A stretch of 64,000 bases of DNA from Planctomycetota bacterium (GCA_016195405.1 JACPZP010000210.1:53333-117332), one strand, 5' to 3'. Shown: positions 34,668 through 43,951, numbered from the stretch's first letter. Notes: generated from the letters alone by a model not told the origin. A program made the numbers and translations.

Positions 34668-35870
34668 ATGAAGCGCTACAAATCGTGGACGCTGACTGAT
34701 GTCCACCACGACCTTTGGCTTGATAACTTCGCCACCGGCAACGAACGTCTGCACTTCGGACCGGCCGACTGGTCGATTCGCAAGCGGACTCTTCGCGGCG
34801 GCTTGCGCGACGGCGTCGATTTGGTCGAGGTGGATAACGGCGCTTTGTCCTTTTGCGTCCTGCCCACGCGCGGCATGGGGCTGTGGCGCGGCAACTATCG
34901 CGGCCTATTTTTGGGATGGAAGGCGCCGATCGAAGGACCGGTACACCCCAAATTCGTCAACGTCGCCGAGCGCGGCGGCCTCGGCTGGCTGGCGGGCTTC
35001 GATGAATGGCTGTGCCGTTGCGGGTTGTCCTGGAACGGCCCACCTGGCGAGGATGTTTACAGCGATCGCCAGGGTCGACCGCACAGCGATCAACTGACCC
35101 TACACGGCCGAATCGCCAACCAGCCGGCGCATTATGTGGAAGCTCGCGTAAACCTCGATCCGCCGCACGAGATCGGCGTCTTGGGCCAGGTGGAGGAGGG
35201 CGGCCTGTTCTCTCCACGCTTGCACCTAACGACGACTTACACGACCGCGCCCGGATCGAATCGCCTGGTGATTCACGATCTGATCGAGAATCGCGGCGCG
35301 CTGCTTGCCGAAATGCAGATTCTCTATCACTGCAACCTGGGGCCGCCATTTCTGGAAGCGGGAAGCCGGGTGATCGCGCCGTTTCGGGAGGTCGCGCCCA
35401 TCAGCCCGCGCGCCGCGGAAGGCATCGACACGCTCGACACTTTTGCGGGCCCGGCCGCCGGCTTCGCCGAGCAGGTTTATTGCTATGATCTGCTCGCGGA
35501 TAGCGCCGGCCGAACGCTCGCCATGCTCTTCAACCACGCTGGAGATAAAGCCGTGGTGCTGCGTTTCAACCGGCAGGAGCTGCCCTGCTTCACGGTCTGG
35601 AAGAACACGATGGCGCCCGAAGAGGGAAACGTCGCCGGACTGGAACCGGCGACTAACTATCCGAACTTCAAATCGTTCGAGCGTCAACGTGGGCGTGTGC
35701 CGGTGTTGCCGCCGGGAGGCCGATGGGAAACGAGCTGGAGCATCGAAGTCCACGATAGCTCGCCCGGCGTGGCGATGGCCTTGCAAGAAGTCGTGAAGCT
35801 GCAAGCCCAGGCGAAAGCCGTTGTTCACCGCACTCCGCAGAGTAAATTCTCAGGCGAGCCGGGAGCGTAA
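34668..35870 (+). CDS. Aldose 1-epimerase-like (DUF4432) protein
   Basis: A 400-residue beta-sandwich sugar-binding protein of the galactose mutarotase superfamily, DUF4432 branch. Typical segments are LSFCVLPTRGMGLWRGNYRG, LTLHGRIANQPAHYV and LYHCNLGPPFLE; His in LHGRI and ILYHCN are candidate catalytic residues. ATG 34668 is preferred over an upstream frame from 34626. The last five codons (GEPGA) and the TAA are provided by palindromic repeat family A, so the original C-terminus has been lost or extended. Substrate unknown. Confidence 0.85.
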   Translation: MKRYKSWTLTDVHHDLWLDNFATGNERLHFGPADWSIRKRTLRGGLRDGVDLVEVDNGALSFCVLPTRGMGLWRGNYRGLFLGWKAPIEGPVHPKFVNVAERGGLGWLAGFDEWLCRCGLSWNGPPGEDVYSDRQGRPHSDQLTLHGRIANQPAHYVEARVNLDPPHEIGVLGQVEEGGLFSPRLHLTTTYTTAPGSNRLVIHDLIENRGALLAEMQILYHCNLGPPFLEAGSRVIAPFREVAPISPRAAEGIDTLDTFAGPAAGFAEQVYCYDLLADSAGRTLAMLFNHAGDKAVVLRFNRQELPCFTVWKNTMAPEEGNVAGLEPATNYPNFKSFERQRGRVPVLPPGGRWETSWSIEVHDSSPGVAMALQEVVKLQAQAKAVVHRTPQSKFSGEPGA

Positions 35871-35947
35871 GCGACCGGAGGAATTCGCGGGAACACTCCG
35901 GTCGCTTACGCGCATGTAACTCCGGTCGCTTACGCTCCCGGCTCGCC
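35853..35947. repeat. Palindromic repeat family A, inverted pair with a third partial copy
   Basis: A 28-base arm at 35853-35880 (GGCGAGCCGGGAGCGTAAGC onward) has a perfect inverse at 35920-35947, and a partial third copy sits at 35896-35911. The same 28-mer occurs at 42265-42292 and in a near-perfect pair at 58256-58324. The first arm carries the stop codon of the DUF4432 gene. Confidence 0.95.
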
Positions 35948-35986
35948 ATGCATCTTGGCTCGCCATGCTGATAGAATCACATATCG

Positions 35987-37036
35987 ATGAATCGCCGCGA
36001 TTTTCTTCGTCCTGCGAATCTGTTGCGTCCCGCCGGCCAGGTGCTTGGGGCGATGGATGAATTGCGCGCGCTGGCGACGGAACAAGACCAGAACACGAGG
36101 CAAGATGCCGTGCTCCTTCATTTCTCGCGGCGGGCGATGGCGACGACCTTCGAAGTTATCGTTCCCTTTGCCACGCCGAATGCGCAAGAGATAGCCTCGG
36201 CGGCGCTCGATCGCGTCGATGCCTTGGAGGCTCAGCTCACTGTTTACCGAGACGACAGTGAAGTCAGTCGGCTAAATCACTTCGCTCACGAGTTTCCGAT
36301 AGCCGTCGAGGAGAATCTTTTCGATCTGTTGCTGCTCGCGCAGAAGTTGCACCGGCAGACGGACGGCGCGTTGGACATTGCCGTTGGCGCTCTCATCAAG
36401 GCTTGGGGATTCTATCGCCGCGCCGGTCGAGTGCCGACAGTGGAAGAATTGTCAGCCGTGCGCGGCCGCATCGGCATGCAACACGTCGTTCTCGACAAAA
36501 TATCTAATACAGTCGCTTTTGCTCGTCCAGGAGTGGAGATCAATCTCGGCAGCATCGGCAAGGGATTCGCGCTCGACCTGGTTGGACGGGAGCTGCGGGA
36601 GGCCTGGGATTGCGGCTGCGCACTCCTGCATGGGGGTCGCAGCAGCGTGCTGGGCTTAGGCGATGAACCGGGCCAAGCGCGCGGCTGGCAAGTCGGCCTT
36701 TTGGATCCGGAGGACAGCGGCAAGCGCCTTACGGTGCTCCATCTGCGCAATCGCGGATTGGGCACGTCGGCGGCGACCTACCAGAACCTGGAACACGAAG
36801 GCCGCAAGCTGCCGCACCTGCTCGATCCACGAACGCTTTGGCCGGCGGAGGAGATGCTGCAGACAAGCGTCACCGCGCCAACCGCGGCGGTCGCCGACGC
36901 GCTGGCGACGGCGTTTTTCGTCTTGGGCGTGGATAAGGCGCGAGCTTTTTGCGACGGGCATTCGGAAATCGGCGCGGTTCTGCTGGATGGCAAGCGGCGG
37001 CTTCACGTCCTTGGCCGGTGCCAGGAGGAGATTTGA
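35987..37036 (+). CDS. FAD:protein FMN transferase (ApbE family)
   Basis: This 349-residue enzyme attaches FMN to threonine residues of partner proteins, usually in Na+-pumping or electron-transfer complexes. Key segments are MATTFEVIVPFATP, GVEINLGSIGKGFALDL, HLLDPRTLWP and the metal/FAD region SVTAPTAAVADALATAFFVL. The N-terminus (MNRRDFLRPANLLRPA) has a twin-arginine-like RRDF pattern, suggesting export. No Nqr/Rnf operon lies nearby, so the target protein is unknown. Confidence 0.92.
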   Translation: MNRRDFLRPANLLRPAGQVLGAMDELRALATEQDQNTRQDAVLLHFSRRAMATTFEVIVPFATPNAQEIASAALDRVDALEAQLTVYRDDSEVSRLNHFAHEFPIAVEENLFDLLLLAQKLHRQTDGALDIAVGALIKAWGFYRRAGRVPTVEELSAVRGRIGMQHVVLDKISNTVAFARPGVEINLGSIGKGFALDLVGRELREAWDCGCALLHGGRSSVLGLGDEPGQARGWQVGLLDPEDSGKRLTVLHLRNRGLGTSAATYQNLEHEGRKLPHLLDPRTLWPAEEMLQTSVTAPTAAVADALATAFFVLGVDKARAFCDGHSEIGAVLLDGKRRLHVLGRCQEEI

Positions 37037-37073
37037 AGCTCGCTTACGGTTTCGCGCAAGCGGCACTCGCAGG

Positions 37074-37988
37074 CTATTTTGGTTGCATAAGACGCGCCAA
37101 AAGCGCTTTTTGGGCGTGCATGCGGTTGCCGGCTTGGGGGAAGGCGATGCAGCGGTCGCCGTCGAGAACTTCGTCGGTGATTTCGTCGCCGCGATGGGCG
37201 GGCAGGCAGTGCATCACCAGCGCTTCTTTGGGCGCCTGCTTCAGGAGCTGCAAGTTCACCTGGAAGCCGTCGAAGTGTTTGCGGCGTGTGGACGCCTGGT
37301 CTTCCTGGCCCATGCTCGTCCATACGTCGGTGTAAATCACGTCGGCGTCGCGCACCGCCTTCGGGGCATCGGTTGTTTCGTTGAGCACCCCGTTTACCAG
37401 ACGGCGGTACAGGTCCTGGAAAGGCCGATCGAACCCGAACCCGCGCGGCGAAGCCAACACGAACGGCATTTTGAGCTTGCCGCAGACGATGGCGAGCGAA
37501 CGCGCGACGTTATTGCCGTCGCCGATGAAAGCGATGCGTTTGCCTTCGAGCGCGCCGAAGTTCTCTTGCATGGTCAGTAGGTCGCCCAGCACTTGGCAGG
37601 GATGATAGTAATCCGACAGGCCGTTGATGACCGGGATCGCGGCGAAGCGAGCGAATTCCTCGACCGTCTGATGTTGGAACGTCCGCAACACCACGGCATC
37701 GACGTACTGACTGATGGTGCGGGCGAAATCGCCGATGCTTTCCCGTTTGCCGAGCGCCGCTTCGGCGCCGTTGAGAAAGACGCTGCCGCCGCCGAGCTGG
37801 GCGACTGCCGCCTGAAAGCTGACGCGCGTCCGCAGCGACGGCTTTTCGAAGATCAGTCCGAGGACGCGACCAGCCAGGAGCGGTTCGTTCTTGCCGCGCA
37901 GATGGGCTTTCTTCAGCTTGGCGGCTTCCTTGAGCAGCTTCAGAAGATCGAGCTTGTCCCAGTCCAATAGATCGAGTACGTGTTGCAT
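37074..37988 (-). CDS. argF: Ornithine carbamoyltransferase
   Basis: The 304-residue enzyme makes citrulline from ornithine and carbamoyl phosphate. Carbamoyl-phosphate binding is seen in FEKPSLRTRVSF (classical STRTR is SLRTR here), substrate residues in SDYYHPCQVLGD, and the hallmark HCLPAHRG is present. It is the last gene of argB-argD-argF, 24 bases after argD. The Thr-to-Leu change in the SxRTR motif is also found in other members and does not by itself change the call, though an acetyl- or succinyl-ornithine form cannot be excluded. Confidence 0.93.
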   Translation of the reverse strand: MQHVLDLLDWDKLDLLKLLKEAAKLKKAHLRGKNEPLLAGRVLGLIFEKPSLRTRVSFQAAVAQLGGGSVFLNGAEAALGKRESIGDFARTISQYVDAVVLRTFQHQTVEEFARFAAIPVINGLSDYYHPCQVLGDLLTMQENFGALEGKRIAFIGDGNNVARSLAIVCGKLKMPFVLASPRGFGFDRPFQDLYRRLVNGVLNETTDAPKAVRDADVIYTDVWTSMGQEDQASTRRKHFDGFQVNLQLLKQAPKEALVMHCLPAHRGDEITDEVLDGDRCIAFPQAGNRMHAQKALLARLMQPK

Positions 37989-38012
37989 AGTCCTAATCCA
38001 AGCGGCGATTGA

Positions 38013-39200
38013 CTATCCTTTGTGAGACGACAAAACTTCATCCAAAATGTCGCAACCCTCGTGCAGTTGCCCTTCTTCCAGATTCAATGCGGGCAACAAA
38101 CGCAAAACGTTGCCATGCGTGCAGTTGACCAAGAGTCTCTTTTTCAGGCAAGTATCGACGATGGGGGCGCCGTCCGTGGAAAGCTCGATGCCGATCATCG
38201 CGCCCATGATGCGGATGGTCTGGATCAGCGGGCAGCGCGACTTGAGCGCCTCGAAACGCTTTCGGAATAAGTCGGCCAAGCGCCCGGCGCGCTCCAGAAG
38301 GCCGTCCGCCTCGATGGTTTCGATCGTGGCCAGCGCCGCCCGGCAGGCGATGGGATTGCCGCCGAACGTCGCCGCGTGGGTGCCCGGCACAAGCTTTTCG
38401 GCGAAGCGCGTTTTCGCCAGAAGGCCGCCGCATGCGATGCCGCCCGCGATCGCCTTGGCCAAGGTGACTGCGTCGGGTTGAACCATCCAATTCTGGAAAG
38501 CATACCACTTGCCGGTCCGCCCCATGCCCGTCTGAACCTCGTCGAAAATCAGCATGAGTTGATGCTTGTCGGCCAGCTCGCGCAGACCTTCGATGTAGCC
38601 CGGCGGCGGCAAGTTGATGCCGCCTTCGCCTTGGATGGGCTCGACCAGAATCGCGCACGTTTCGGAGTCGATGACCTTGGCGACGGCGTCCAGGTCGCCG
38701 AACGGAACGTATTGAAATCCCGCCAGCATCGGCTCGACGCCCTTGTGATATTTGGGCTGGGCGGTGGCGCTTAGTGCCCCCATCGTTCGGCCATGGAAGC
38801 TGTTGAGCATGGTGACAATCTTGTAGCGGCCCGGTTTACCGTTGAGCCGGGCCAGCTTGATCGCCGCCTCGTTGGCTTCCGTGCCGCTGTTGCAGAAGAA
38901 ACACTGGGCATCCATGCCGGAGCGTTCGACGAGCGCCTTCGCCAATTGTCCCTGGGCTTCCATGTACCAGGTGTTGGGCAAATGGATCAACTGGGCGACT
39001 TGGTCTTGGACGGCCTTGACCACGCGCGGCGGGCAATGGCCGATCAAATCGCAGCCCCAGCCGGGGAAGAAGTCGAGATAGCGATTGCCGTCGGCGTCCC
39101 ACACATAGGAGCCCTCGCCGCGCACCAAGGACACCGGAAAGCGGCGATAGTTGCCGATCACAAAACGCTGGAAAATTGCGATGTTTTCTTGCGTTGTCAT
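38013..39200 (-). CDS. argD: Acetylornithine aminotransferase
   Basis: A 395-residue class III PLP aminotransferase that makes N-acetylornithine from the semialdehyde. Landmarks are GSYVWDADGNRYLDFFPGWG, FCNSGTEANEAAIKLAR for PLP phosphate binding, LIFDEVQTGMGRTGKW with the cofactor Asp, and TLAKAIAGGIACGG with the Schiff-base lysine. It starts three bases after the argB stop, so the two are tightly coupled. Confidence 0.94.
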   Translation of the reverse strand: MTTQENIAIFQRFVIGNYRRFPVSLVRGEGSYVWDADGNRYLDFFPGWGCDLIGHCPPRVVKAVQDQVAQLIHLPNTWYMEAQGQLAKALVERSGMDAQCFFCNSGTEANEAAIKLARLNGKPGRYKIVTMLNSFHGRTMGALSATAQPKYHKGVEPMLAGFQYVPFGDLDAVAKVIDSETCAILVEPIQGEGGINLPPPGYIEGLRELADKHQLMLIFDEVQTGMGRTGKWYAFQNWMVQPDAVTLAKAIAGGIACGGLLAKTRFAEKLVPGTHAATFGGNPIACRAALATIETIEADGLLERAGRLADLFRKRFEALKSRCPLIQTIRIMGAMIGIELSTDGAPIVDTCLKKRLLVNCTHGNVLRLLPALNLEEGQLHEGCDILDEVLSSHKG

Positions 39201-39203
39201 TGC

Positions 39204-40121
39204 TTATTTGTCCACTATTTCGGTTCCTACGCCGCGGTCGGTGAAGATCTCCAGGAGCAGCGAATGGCGAAGCCGGCCGTTGACAATATGGGTTTTCTTG
39301 ACGCCACTGCGGAGGCTTTCGAGGCAGGCTTCGACTTTGGGAATCATTCCCTCGTCGATGACTTTTTTCTCCATCAGCGCCCGGCAGCCCGCGGCGTCGA
39401 GGCTGCTTATGAGAGAGGACCGATCCTTTCGGTTGGCCAGAATTCCGGGTGTGTCGGTTAAGAGCACCAGCTTCTCGGCTCGCAACTTAGAAGCCACGCC
39501 TGCGGCCGCGGTGTCGGCGTTGACGTTCAGCCAGCGACCTTCCACATCGACCGCGAGCGAGGGAATCACGGGCACGACGCCGGCGGCGCAAAAGTCGCGG
39601 ATCAAATCGGCGTCGACGCGCGTCACGCGCCCGACGCGGCCCAGATCGACCGGACCTTCCGGCGTTTCGAGCGCCATTTTCTCGCCGTGAAGATATTGCA
39701 GCGAGCCATTGTGCGGACTGACGGCTCGGCCGCCCATGGCGCGAATCTGCTTTTCGATGCCGGCGCTGATTTCGTGCAAAAGGACGCGAACGACAATTTG
39801 CAAGGTGGCGTCGTCGGTGTAGCGCCTGCCTTGCACCTTGCGCGGCGTCAAACCCGCTTGCGCCATGGCGCGGTCGATCGGTTTGCCGCCGCCGTGCACG
39901 AGGATAGGCCGCAATCCGACGGTTTCCATGAAGACGACGTCTTGCAGGGTCGCCTTCAGTGCCTCAGGATCCTCCATCGCGCTGCCGCCCAGCTTGATGA
40001 CCGTCAATTTGTCGCGGAAGGTGCGGATGTAGCCGAGGGCCTCGATCAGGATGTCGGCCTTGGCGATGGGATCGATGGTGACAGGATCCGTGATGATGGG
40101 ATCCAGCTTGCTGCGATCCAT
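39204..40121 (-). CDS. argB: Acetylglutamate kinase
   Basis: This 305-residue amino acid kinase phosphorylates N-acetylglutamate. VIKLGGSAMEDPEALKATL and LVHGGGKPIDRAMAQAGL are the phosphate- and substrate-binding motifs, and NVNADTAAAGVASKLRAEKL is the typical C-terminal nucleotide region. ATG 40119-40121 gives the family N-terminus; an upstream frame to 40148 is less likely. The large glycosyltransferase gene ends 48 bases upstream on the same strand. argC and argJ are not in the window. Confidence 0.95.
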   Translation of the reverse strand: MDRSKLDPIITDPVTIDPIAKADILIEALGYIRTFRDKLTVIKLGGSAMEDPEALKATLQDVVFMETVGLRPILVHGGGKPIDRAMAQAGLTPRKVQGRRYTDDATLQIVVRVLLHEISAGIEKQIRAMGGRAVSPHNGSLQYLHGEKMALETPEGPVDLGRVGRVTRVDADLIRDFCAAGVVPVIPSLAVDVEGRWLNVNADTAAAGVASKLRAEKLVLLTDTPGILANRKDRSSLISSLDAAGCRALMEKKVIDEGMIPKVEACLESLRSGVKKTHIVNGRLRHSLLLEIFTDRGVGTEIVDK

Positions 40122-40169
40122 GGCGTGTCGAGCCAAGCGGTAAAGCAAAAGATTGATTGTAGAGCGTCG

Positions 40170-43100
40170 CTAGGATGCGTCAATGGCAGCAGATGAAGAA
40201 TGGGTGATGTTTTGAGTCGTAGGACGGATTTGTAATCCGTCCGCCGCGGCGCCTTCCTTTTGGACGGATTGCAAATCCGTCCTACGGCACTCTCGCAAGG
40301 CATGTTCGAGCGCGGCGCAGCAGTCGGCCAGCTGTTGCACGGCAGTCATCAACTTTTGATTGACCTGCGATTGCTGCCGCGACAGCACATCGACATAAGC
40401 GCGTTTGAAATTGCCGAGCAGTTTGCCCTTGAGCCAACGCTTAAGGCGCGCGAATCGGCCCAGGGTGACATCGACATAATCTTCGGGCAAGCGCTTCAAG
40501 CGATCGGCTTCGGCAAGCGCTTCACGGGCGTGCTCGAGCAAGGGGCCGACGAGCCCAGAGATTTCAGCGGAAGCGTCGGGCGTCACTTCCAGCTCGATGA
40601 TCGTCGCCGTAGTTCCCGGATCCGAGCCGGAGCGTCCCGCCCAGGCACGAAGCAAGTATTGGCCCGGCTGCTGCGGAATTCGGACGGGCAGCGCCGCGAT
40701 CTGCATTTGTCCTGGAGGAACGAGTGCCGGCAGGCACGCTGATTCGAGCGGAGCAGCCTGCTTGCCGGAGATCTCGTCGATTACTTCGCAGAATAAGCAC
40801 GTTCGACCAGGTCCCTCGGCGACGGCGGCGTGCGAGCCTCGATTGTGAACGCGCACCGATGCAAGCAAGTGGCGGGCGCCAAGGGACGCTCGCAGACGCG
40901 ACTGACAAGGCTGCAATTCGATCTCTTCACGGTAGGTCCGAGGCGCCGCATCGAGCAGCTTTTCCACAAACTGGCCGAATGCTTGCCGCCAGGCCGTGCG
41001 GGTGAAAGCCTCGGCTCGTTTGCATCCGCGCCGGCGCATGTGATCGCGCAACGGTGTAGTCAAGGCGTCGAGTGCCTCCTGTAGCCGCGCCGCGAATTCA
41101 TCCTCACTGCCATAGCGCCTGCGAACATAGGCCTGGCCGCACAGGCCTTTATCGCGCCAAATCTGGGGATGATCCCACAAGTCATCTAGCGCCGCGACGA
41201 AATCATCCAAGCCATCGATCGCCCGGCCTCCAAGGGCGCGTTCGACCTGCCCACGCAGCACCGCACAAGCGCGATCTACGATCACGGGCGTCCCTTCCGC
41301 CCACGCTTCCAGCGCCACCAGCGAAAGCGACTCATGTCGCGATAGCTGCACGAGTGCGGCGGCGTCGCGTAGCACTTCACGCTTGCGCTCTTCGCTCAAG
41401 CGCCCCAGGTTGACAAGCCACGGCTTCTCCGGAATCGGCGTTTCCCCCTGCCCCAGGAACAGCCAGCGAAATCGCCCAGGATGCAGCGCCTCGTAATTGG
41501 CGGCGTATTCAAGCAATCGCGGCACGTCTTTCTGCGCGGAGAATCGGCCACAATAGACCAGGTAAGCGTGTTCCTTGTTGCGATCAATTTGCCGCACTGG
41601 CAGCGATTGCTCCATCCAAGTGCCGATTTCGAATGCGCGTGGGTGATTGACCCCAAGGTCCGCCTGGGCCAAGTCCTGTTCCTCCGGGCTGTGGTAGAGG
41701 ATGCCACCGACCTGACCAAACACCTTGGGCCACTGGGCGAGCCGTGCGATCGGCTCGTCGTGAAAGCATGGCAAGAGCAGCGTTTTTTCAGGGAATGCGC
41801 GTGCGATGTCCCAAGTCAACCCAAAGAGATACGGCCCGGTGATGATCGCCCCAAACTCGTCTGCTCGTCTGCCCAGCGCTTCGATCAAGGCGCTCGAGTG
41901 AATGCTGTGTCGCAAATAGGCCGCTTCCAAAGCCGTATCGACCCGGCCGTCCGCTTCGATAATTTGGCGCACGGCTTCCAGATGGCGCTCGCGATCATGC
42001 GCATCCATAGCGAATCGGTGGACCGACAAGCCATGTTCCACGACTGAACCCGCCGGCAGCTCGTTGACCCAATCGCTTTCGTGACGATTGCAGGTGGTGA
42101 AAATCTCGACGTCGTATCCGGCCCGGCGCAATGTTAGGGCGATGGTTCGCAATGACCTTTCCGCGCCGCCAACGATATCGTCGGCGAATCGAAAACACGC
42201 GATCGCGATGCGTCCCTTTGAGCACGAGGCGCTAGCGAGGGGAGTTGGATCGGCGGCGGGTCTACTCCGGTCGCTTACGCTCCCGGCTCGCCCCAGAACG
42301 CGCCGTATTTGTCGCGCTAGATCGTCGGCGTCATCCGGCGTGAACGTCAGGCCAGCGTCGCCGACGGTTTCCGGCAGGGCGCTGGACCGCGCGGCGATCA
42401 CCGGCAACCCATGCGCCATGGCTTCGATGACGGGCAGACAGAAGCCTTCATGGACGGACGGCAACACGAGCGCCGCCGCCGATCGATAGAGCGCCGACAG
42501 TTCTTCGGCGGAAATCTGCCCCAGAAAATGCACGCGATCTTCGACGCCAAGCTGGATGGCCAACTCGCGGCAGCCAAGGTGCTCTTCGGCGTAGACATCG
42601 CCGTGATCTCCCACGATGGCCGCGTGGAAAGGCGGCTGGTGGCCGCGCAGTCGGGAGAGGGCCTCGATCAGGATCGGAACGCGCTTGTTGCCAGCAAGAC
42701 GGCCGACGAAAAGAAGCAACCGGCCATCGCCTAGGTTTGGGATGATCGGATGGCTGCCGGGCACGCTGGGTGTATCGACAATGCACTCAAGCTCCGCGAC
42801 GAGGCCGATTTGAAAGATGCGTTCGAGCGGAAATCCGGTGGCGCGCTGAAGCTCAGCGCGCGAGCGCCGGCTATGGACGATGGCGGCGTCGGCGCACCAC
42901 ACCAAGCCGCGCTGCGTTTGGCCCAAATGAAGAGCTTCGCGATTGGGGCCGGTCCACAATTCCGGCGGCGTAACTCCGAGGTAATCGAGAGCGATACGCG
43001 GCTTCTTGCCGGCGAGAAGCGGCAGGAAGTGCAACAACTCGTAGAACTGCGAGTAATCCACCAGCACGAAGTCCGAATCGGCGAGATATTCCCATGCCGG

Positions 43101-43286
43101 GCCAACGGCGGCGACCTTATTCACCAGCTCCGCATATTCGGTGAGGCGCGGATGAAGGCCGGCCAAGGTCTGGAGGTAGACCCGCACGTCGGCGCCGCGC
43201 TCGAGAAAGAAGGCAAGCTTTTCAGCGAGTTGATTGCCGATGGCGTCTCGGGCGCGGCCCGAGTGGGAGATAAGACCCACGCGCAT
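40170..43286 (-). CDS. Bimodular family 4-type glycosyltransferase with C-terminal beta domain
   Basis: The 1038-residue protein holds two GT-B modules. Module one spans about residues 1-330 (LLFVGRLAGNKRVPILIEAL, then PSVHEGFCLPVIEAMAHGLP with the E-x7-E motif). Module two spans about 350-760 (VYCGRFSAQKDVPRLLEYA, then SRHESLSLVALEAWAEGTPV). A beta-rich region around 840-960 (VRVHNRGSHAAVAEGPGR, later PPGQMQIAALPVRIP) recalls glycan-exporter accessory domains. The linker at residues 332-341 (RAGSVSDRSR) is encoded by palindromic repeat A, and residues about 1001-1023 (RRTDLQSVQKEG, then ADGLQIRPT) by palindromic repeat B. It may be co-transcribed with argB. Donor and acceptor unknown. Confidence 0.85.
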   Translation of the reverse strand: MRVGLISHSGRARDAIGNQLAEKLAFFLERGADVRVYLQTLAGLHPRLTEYAELVNKVAAVGPAWEYLADSDFVLVDYSQFYELLHFLPLLAGKKPRIALDYLGVTPPELWTGPNREALHLGQTQRGLVWCADAAIVHSRRSRAELQRATGFPLERIFQIGLVAELECIVDTPSVPGSHPIIPNLGDGRLLLFVGRLAGNKRVPILIEALSRLRGHQPPFHAAIVGDHGDVYAEEHLGCRELAIQLGVEDRVHFLGQISAEELSALYRSAAALVLPSVHEGFCLPVIEAMAHGLPVIAARSSALPETVGDAGLTFTPDDADDLARQIRRVLGRAGSVSDRSRPAADPTPLASASCSKGRIAIACFRFADDIVGGAERSLRTIALTLRRAGYDVEIFTTCNRHESDWVNELPAGSVVEHGLSVHRFAMDAHDRERHLEAVRQIIEADGRVDTALEAAYLRHSIHSSALIEALGRRADEFGAIITGPYLFGLTWDIARAFPEKTLLLPCFHDEPIARLAQWPKVFGQVGGILYHSPEEQDLAQADLGVNHPRAFEIGTWMEQSLPVRQIDRNKEHAYLVYCGRFSAQKDVPRLLEYAANYEALHPGRFRWLFLGQGETPIPEKPWLVNLGRLSEERKREVLRDAAALVQLSRHESLSLVALEAWAEGTPVIVDRACAVLRGQVERALGGRAIDGLDDFVAALDDLWDHPQIWRDKGLCGQAYVRRRYGSEDEFAARLQEALDALTTPLRDHMRRRGCKRAEAFTRTAWRQAFGQFVEKLLDAAPRTYREEIELQPCQSRLRASLGARHLLASVRVHNRGSHAAVAEGPGRTCLFCEVIDEISGKQAAPLESACLPALVPPGQMQIAALPVRIPQQPGQYLLRAWAGRSGSDPGTTATIIELEVTPDASAEISGLVGPLLEHAREALAEADRLKRLPEDYVDVTLGRFARLKRWLKGKLLGNFKRAYVDVLSRQQSQVNQKLMTAVQQLADCCAALEHALRECRRTDLQSVQKEGAAADGLQIRPTTQNITHSSSAAIDAS
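40218..40286. repeat. Palindromic repeat family B hairpin inside the 3' end of the glycosyltransferase gene
   Basis: Arms of about 26 bases (40218-40243 and 40261-40286) match the element at 23795-23859 with minor changes. It is read in frame as the protein's C-terminal region. Confidence 0.92.
42265..42292. repeat. Single arm of palindromic repeat family A inside the glycosyltransferase gene
   Basis: These 28 bases are identical to the arm at 35920-35947. In the gene's frame they encode GRAGSVSDRS exactly between the two glycosyltransferase modules. Confidence 0.95.
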
Positions 43287-43425
43287 GCGGTTCCTCCATG
43301 AACCATTGAAGAGGGATCATGCTAACACGGCGACGCAACACCTGGCAATGCCGCGTCAAGAATTTGTTAGTGGTCCGTGGTCCGTGGCAACGAACAACGG
43401 ACAACTGACAACGGACTACGGACAC
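43287..43425. other. Intergenic region with GTGGTCCGTGG-type repeats
   Basis: The stretch 43360-43420 contains repeated GTCCGTGG and ACGGACAACTGACAACGG words arranged as a loose inverted repeat, a kind of junk repeat seen in other genomes. No gene was seen. Confidence 0.5.
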
Positions 43426-43818
43426 TCATCCAGTCGTCAGCGGATACTCCTTTTCGCGCCAGGCGCGGATGCCGCCGTCCATGGACAGCACTTTCGTGTA
43501 GCCCATTTTTTGCAGGTTGTCGGCGGCCAAGGAGCTGCGAAAGCCGCCGCCGCAGTAAAGGACGATTGGCGTGGCCGTGTTGGGAACCTGCTTCTCGATG
43601 TCGCGCTCGATGACGCCCTTGCCGAGATGGATCGCCTCGGGCAAATGGTCTTTGGTCCATTCGTGTTCTTCGCGAACGTCGATCAGCACGAATTTGTCGC
43701 CGCGATCGAGCTTGGCCTTGACCTCGTCGACCGTCGTTTCGTGGATGCGCTTCTTGGCGTCGTTGACGATCTCCAAGAATCGGGGAGGATGCGGGTGTGG
43801 ATGCGTGTGGTGTGCCAT
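43426..43818 (-). CDS. Rhodanese-like domain protein
   Basis: The 130-residue protein has one rhodanese domain: KFVLIDVREEHEWTKDHLPE is the conserved CH2A-like region and the active-site loop is LYCGGGFRSS with the catalytic cysteine. The N-terminus is His/Pro-rich (MAHHTHPHPHPPRF), which could bind metal. GAGG lies six bases before the ATG. It probably transfers sulfane sulfur, but the acceptor is unknown. It follows pckA on the same strand across a repeat. Confidence 0.9.
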   Translation of the reverse strand: MAHHTHPHPHPPRFLEIVNDAKKRIHETTVDEVKAKLDRGDKFVLIDVREEHEWTKDHLPEAIHLGKGVIERDIEKQVPNTATPIVLYCGGGFRSSLAADNLQKMGYTKVLSMDGGIRAWREKEYPLTTG

Positions 43819-43841
43819 GAGATACCTCGCTGATTTTGGAT

Positions 43842-43951
43842 TTCGGAGTGCGGGGACTCGTCGCCGCTTTAAGATTTTCGGAATGAGAGTCCCGACTTTT
43901 CGGACGCTTCCAAAAATCCAAAAGCGGCGAATAGTCGCCGCAATCCGAAAG
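43842..43951. repeat. Inverted repeat family H between pckA and the rhodanese gene
   Basis: TTCGGAGTGCGGGGACTCGT (43842 onward) with CGCCGCTTTAAGATTTTCGG is matched by an inverse ending in GCGGCGAATAGTCGCCGCAA near 43930-43951. A single related copy is at 21567-21613. Confidence 0.75.
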
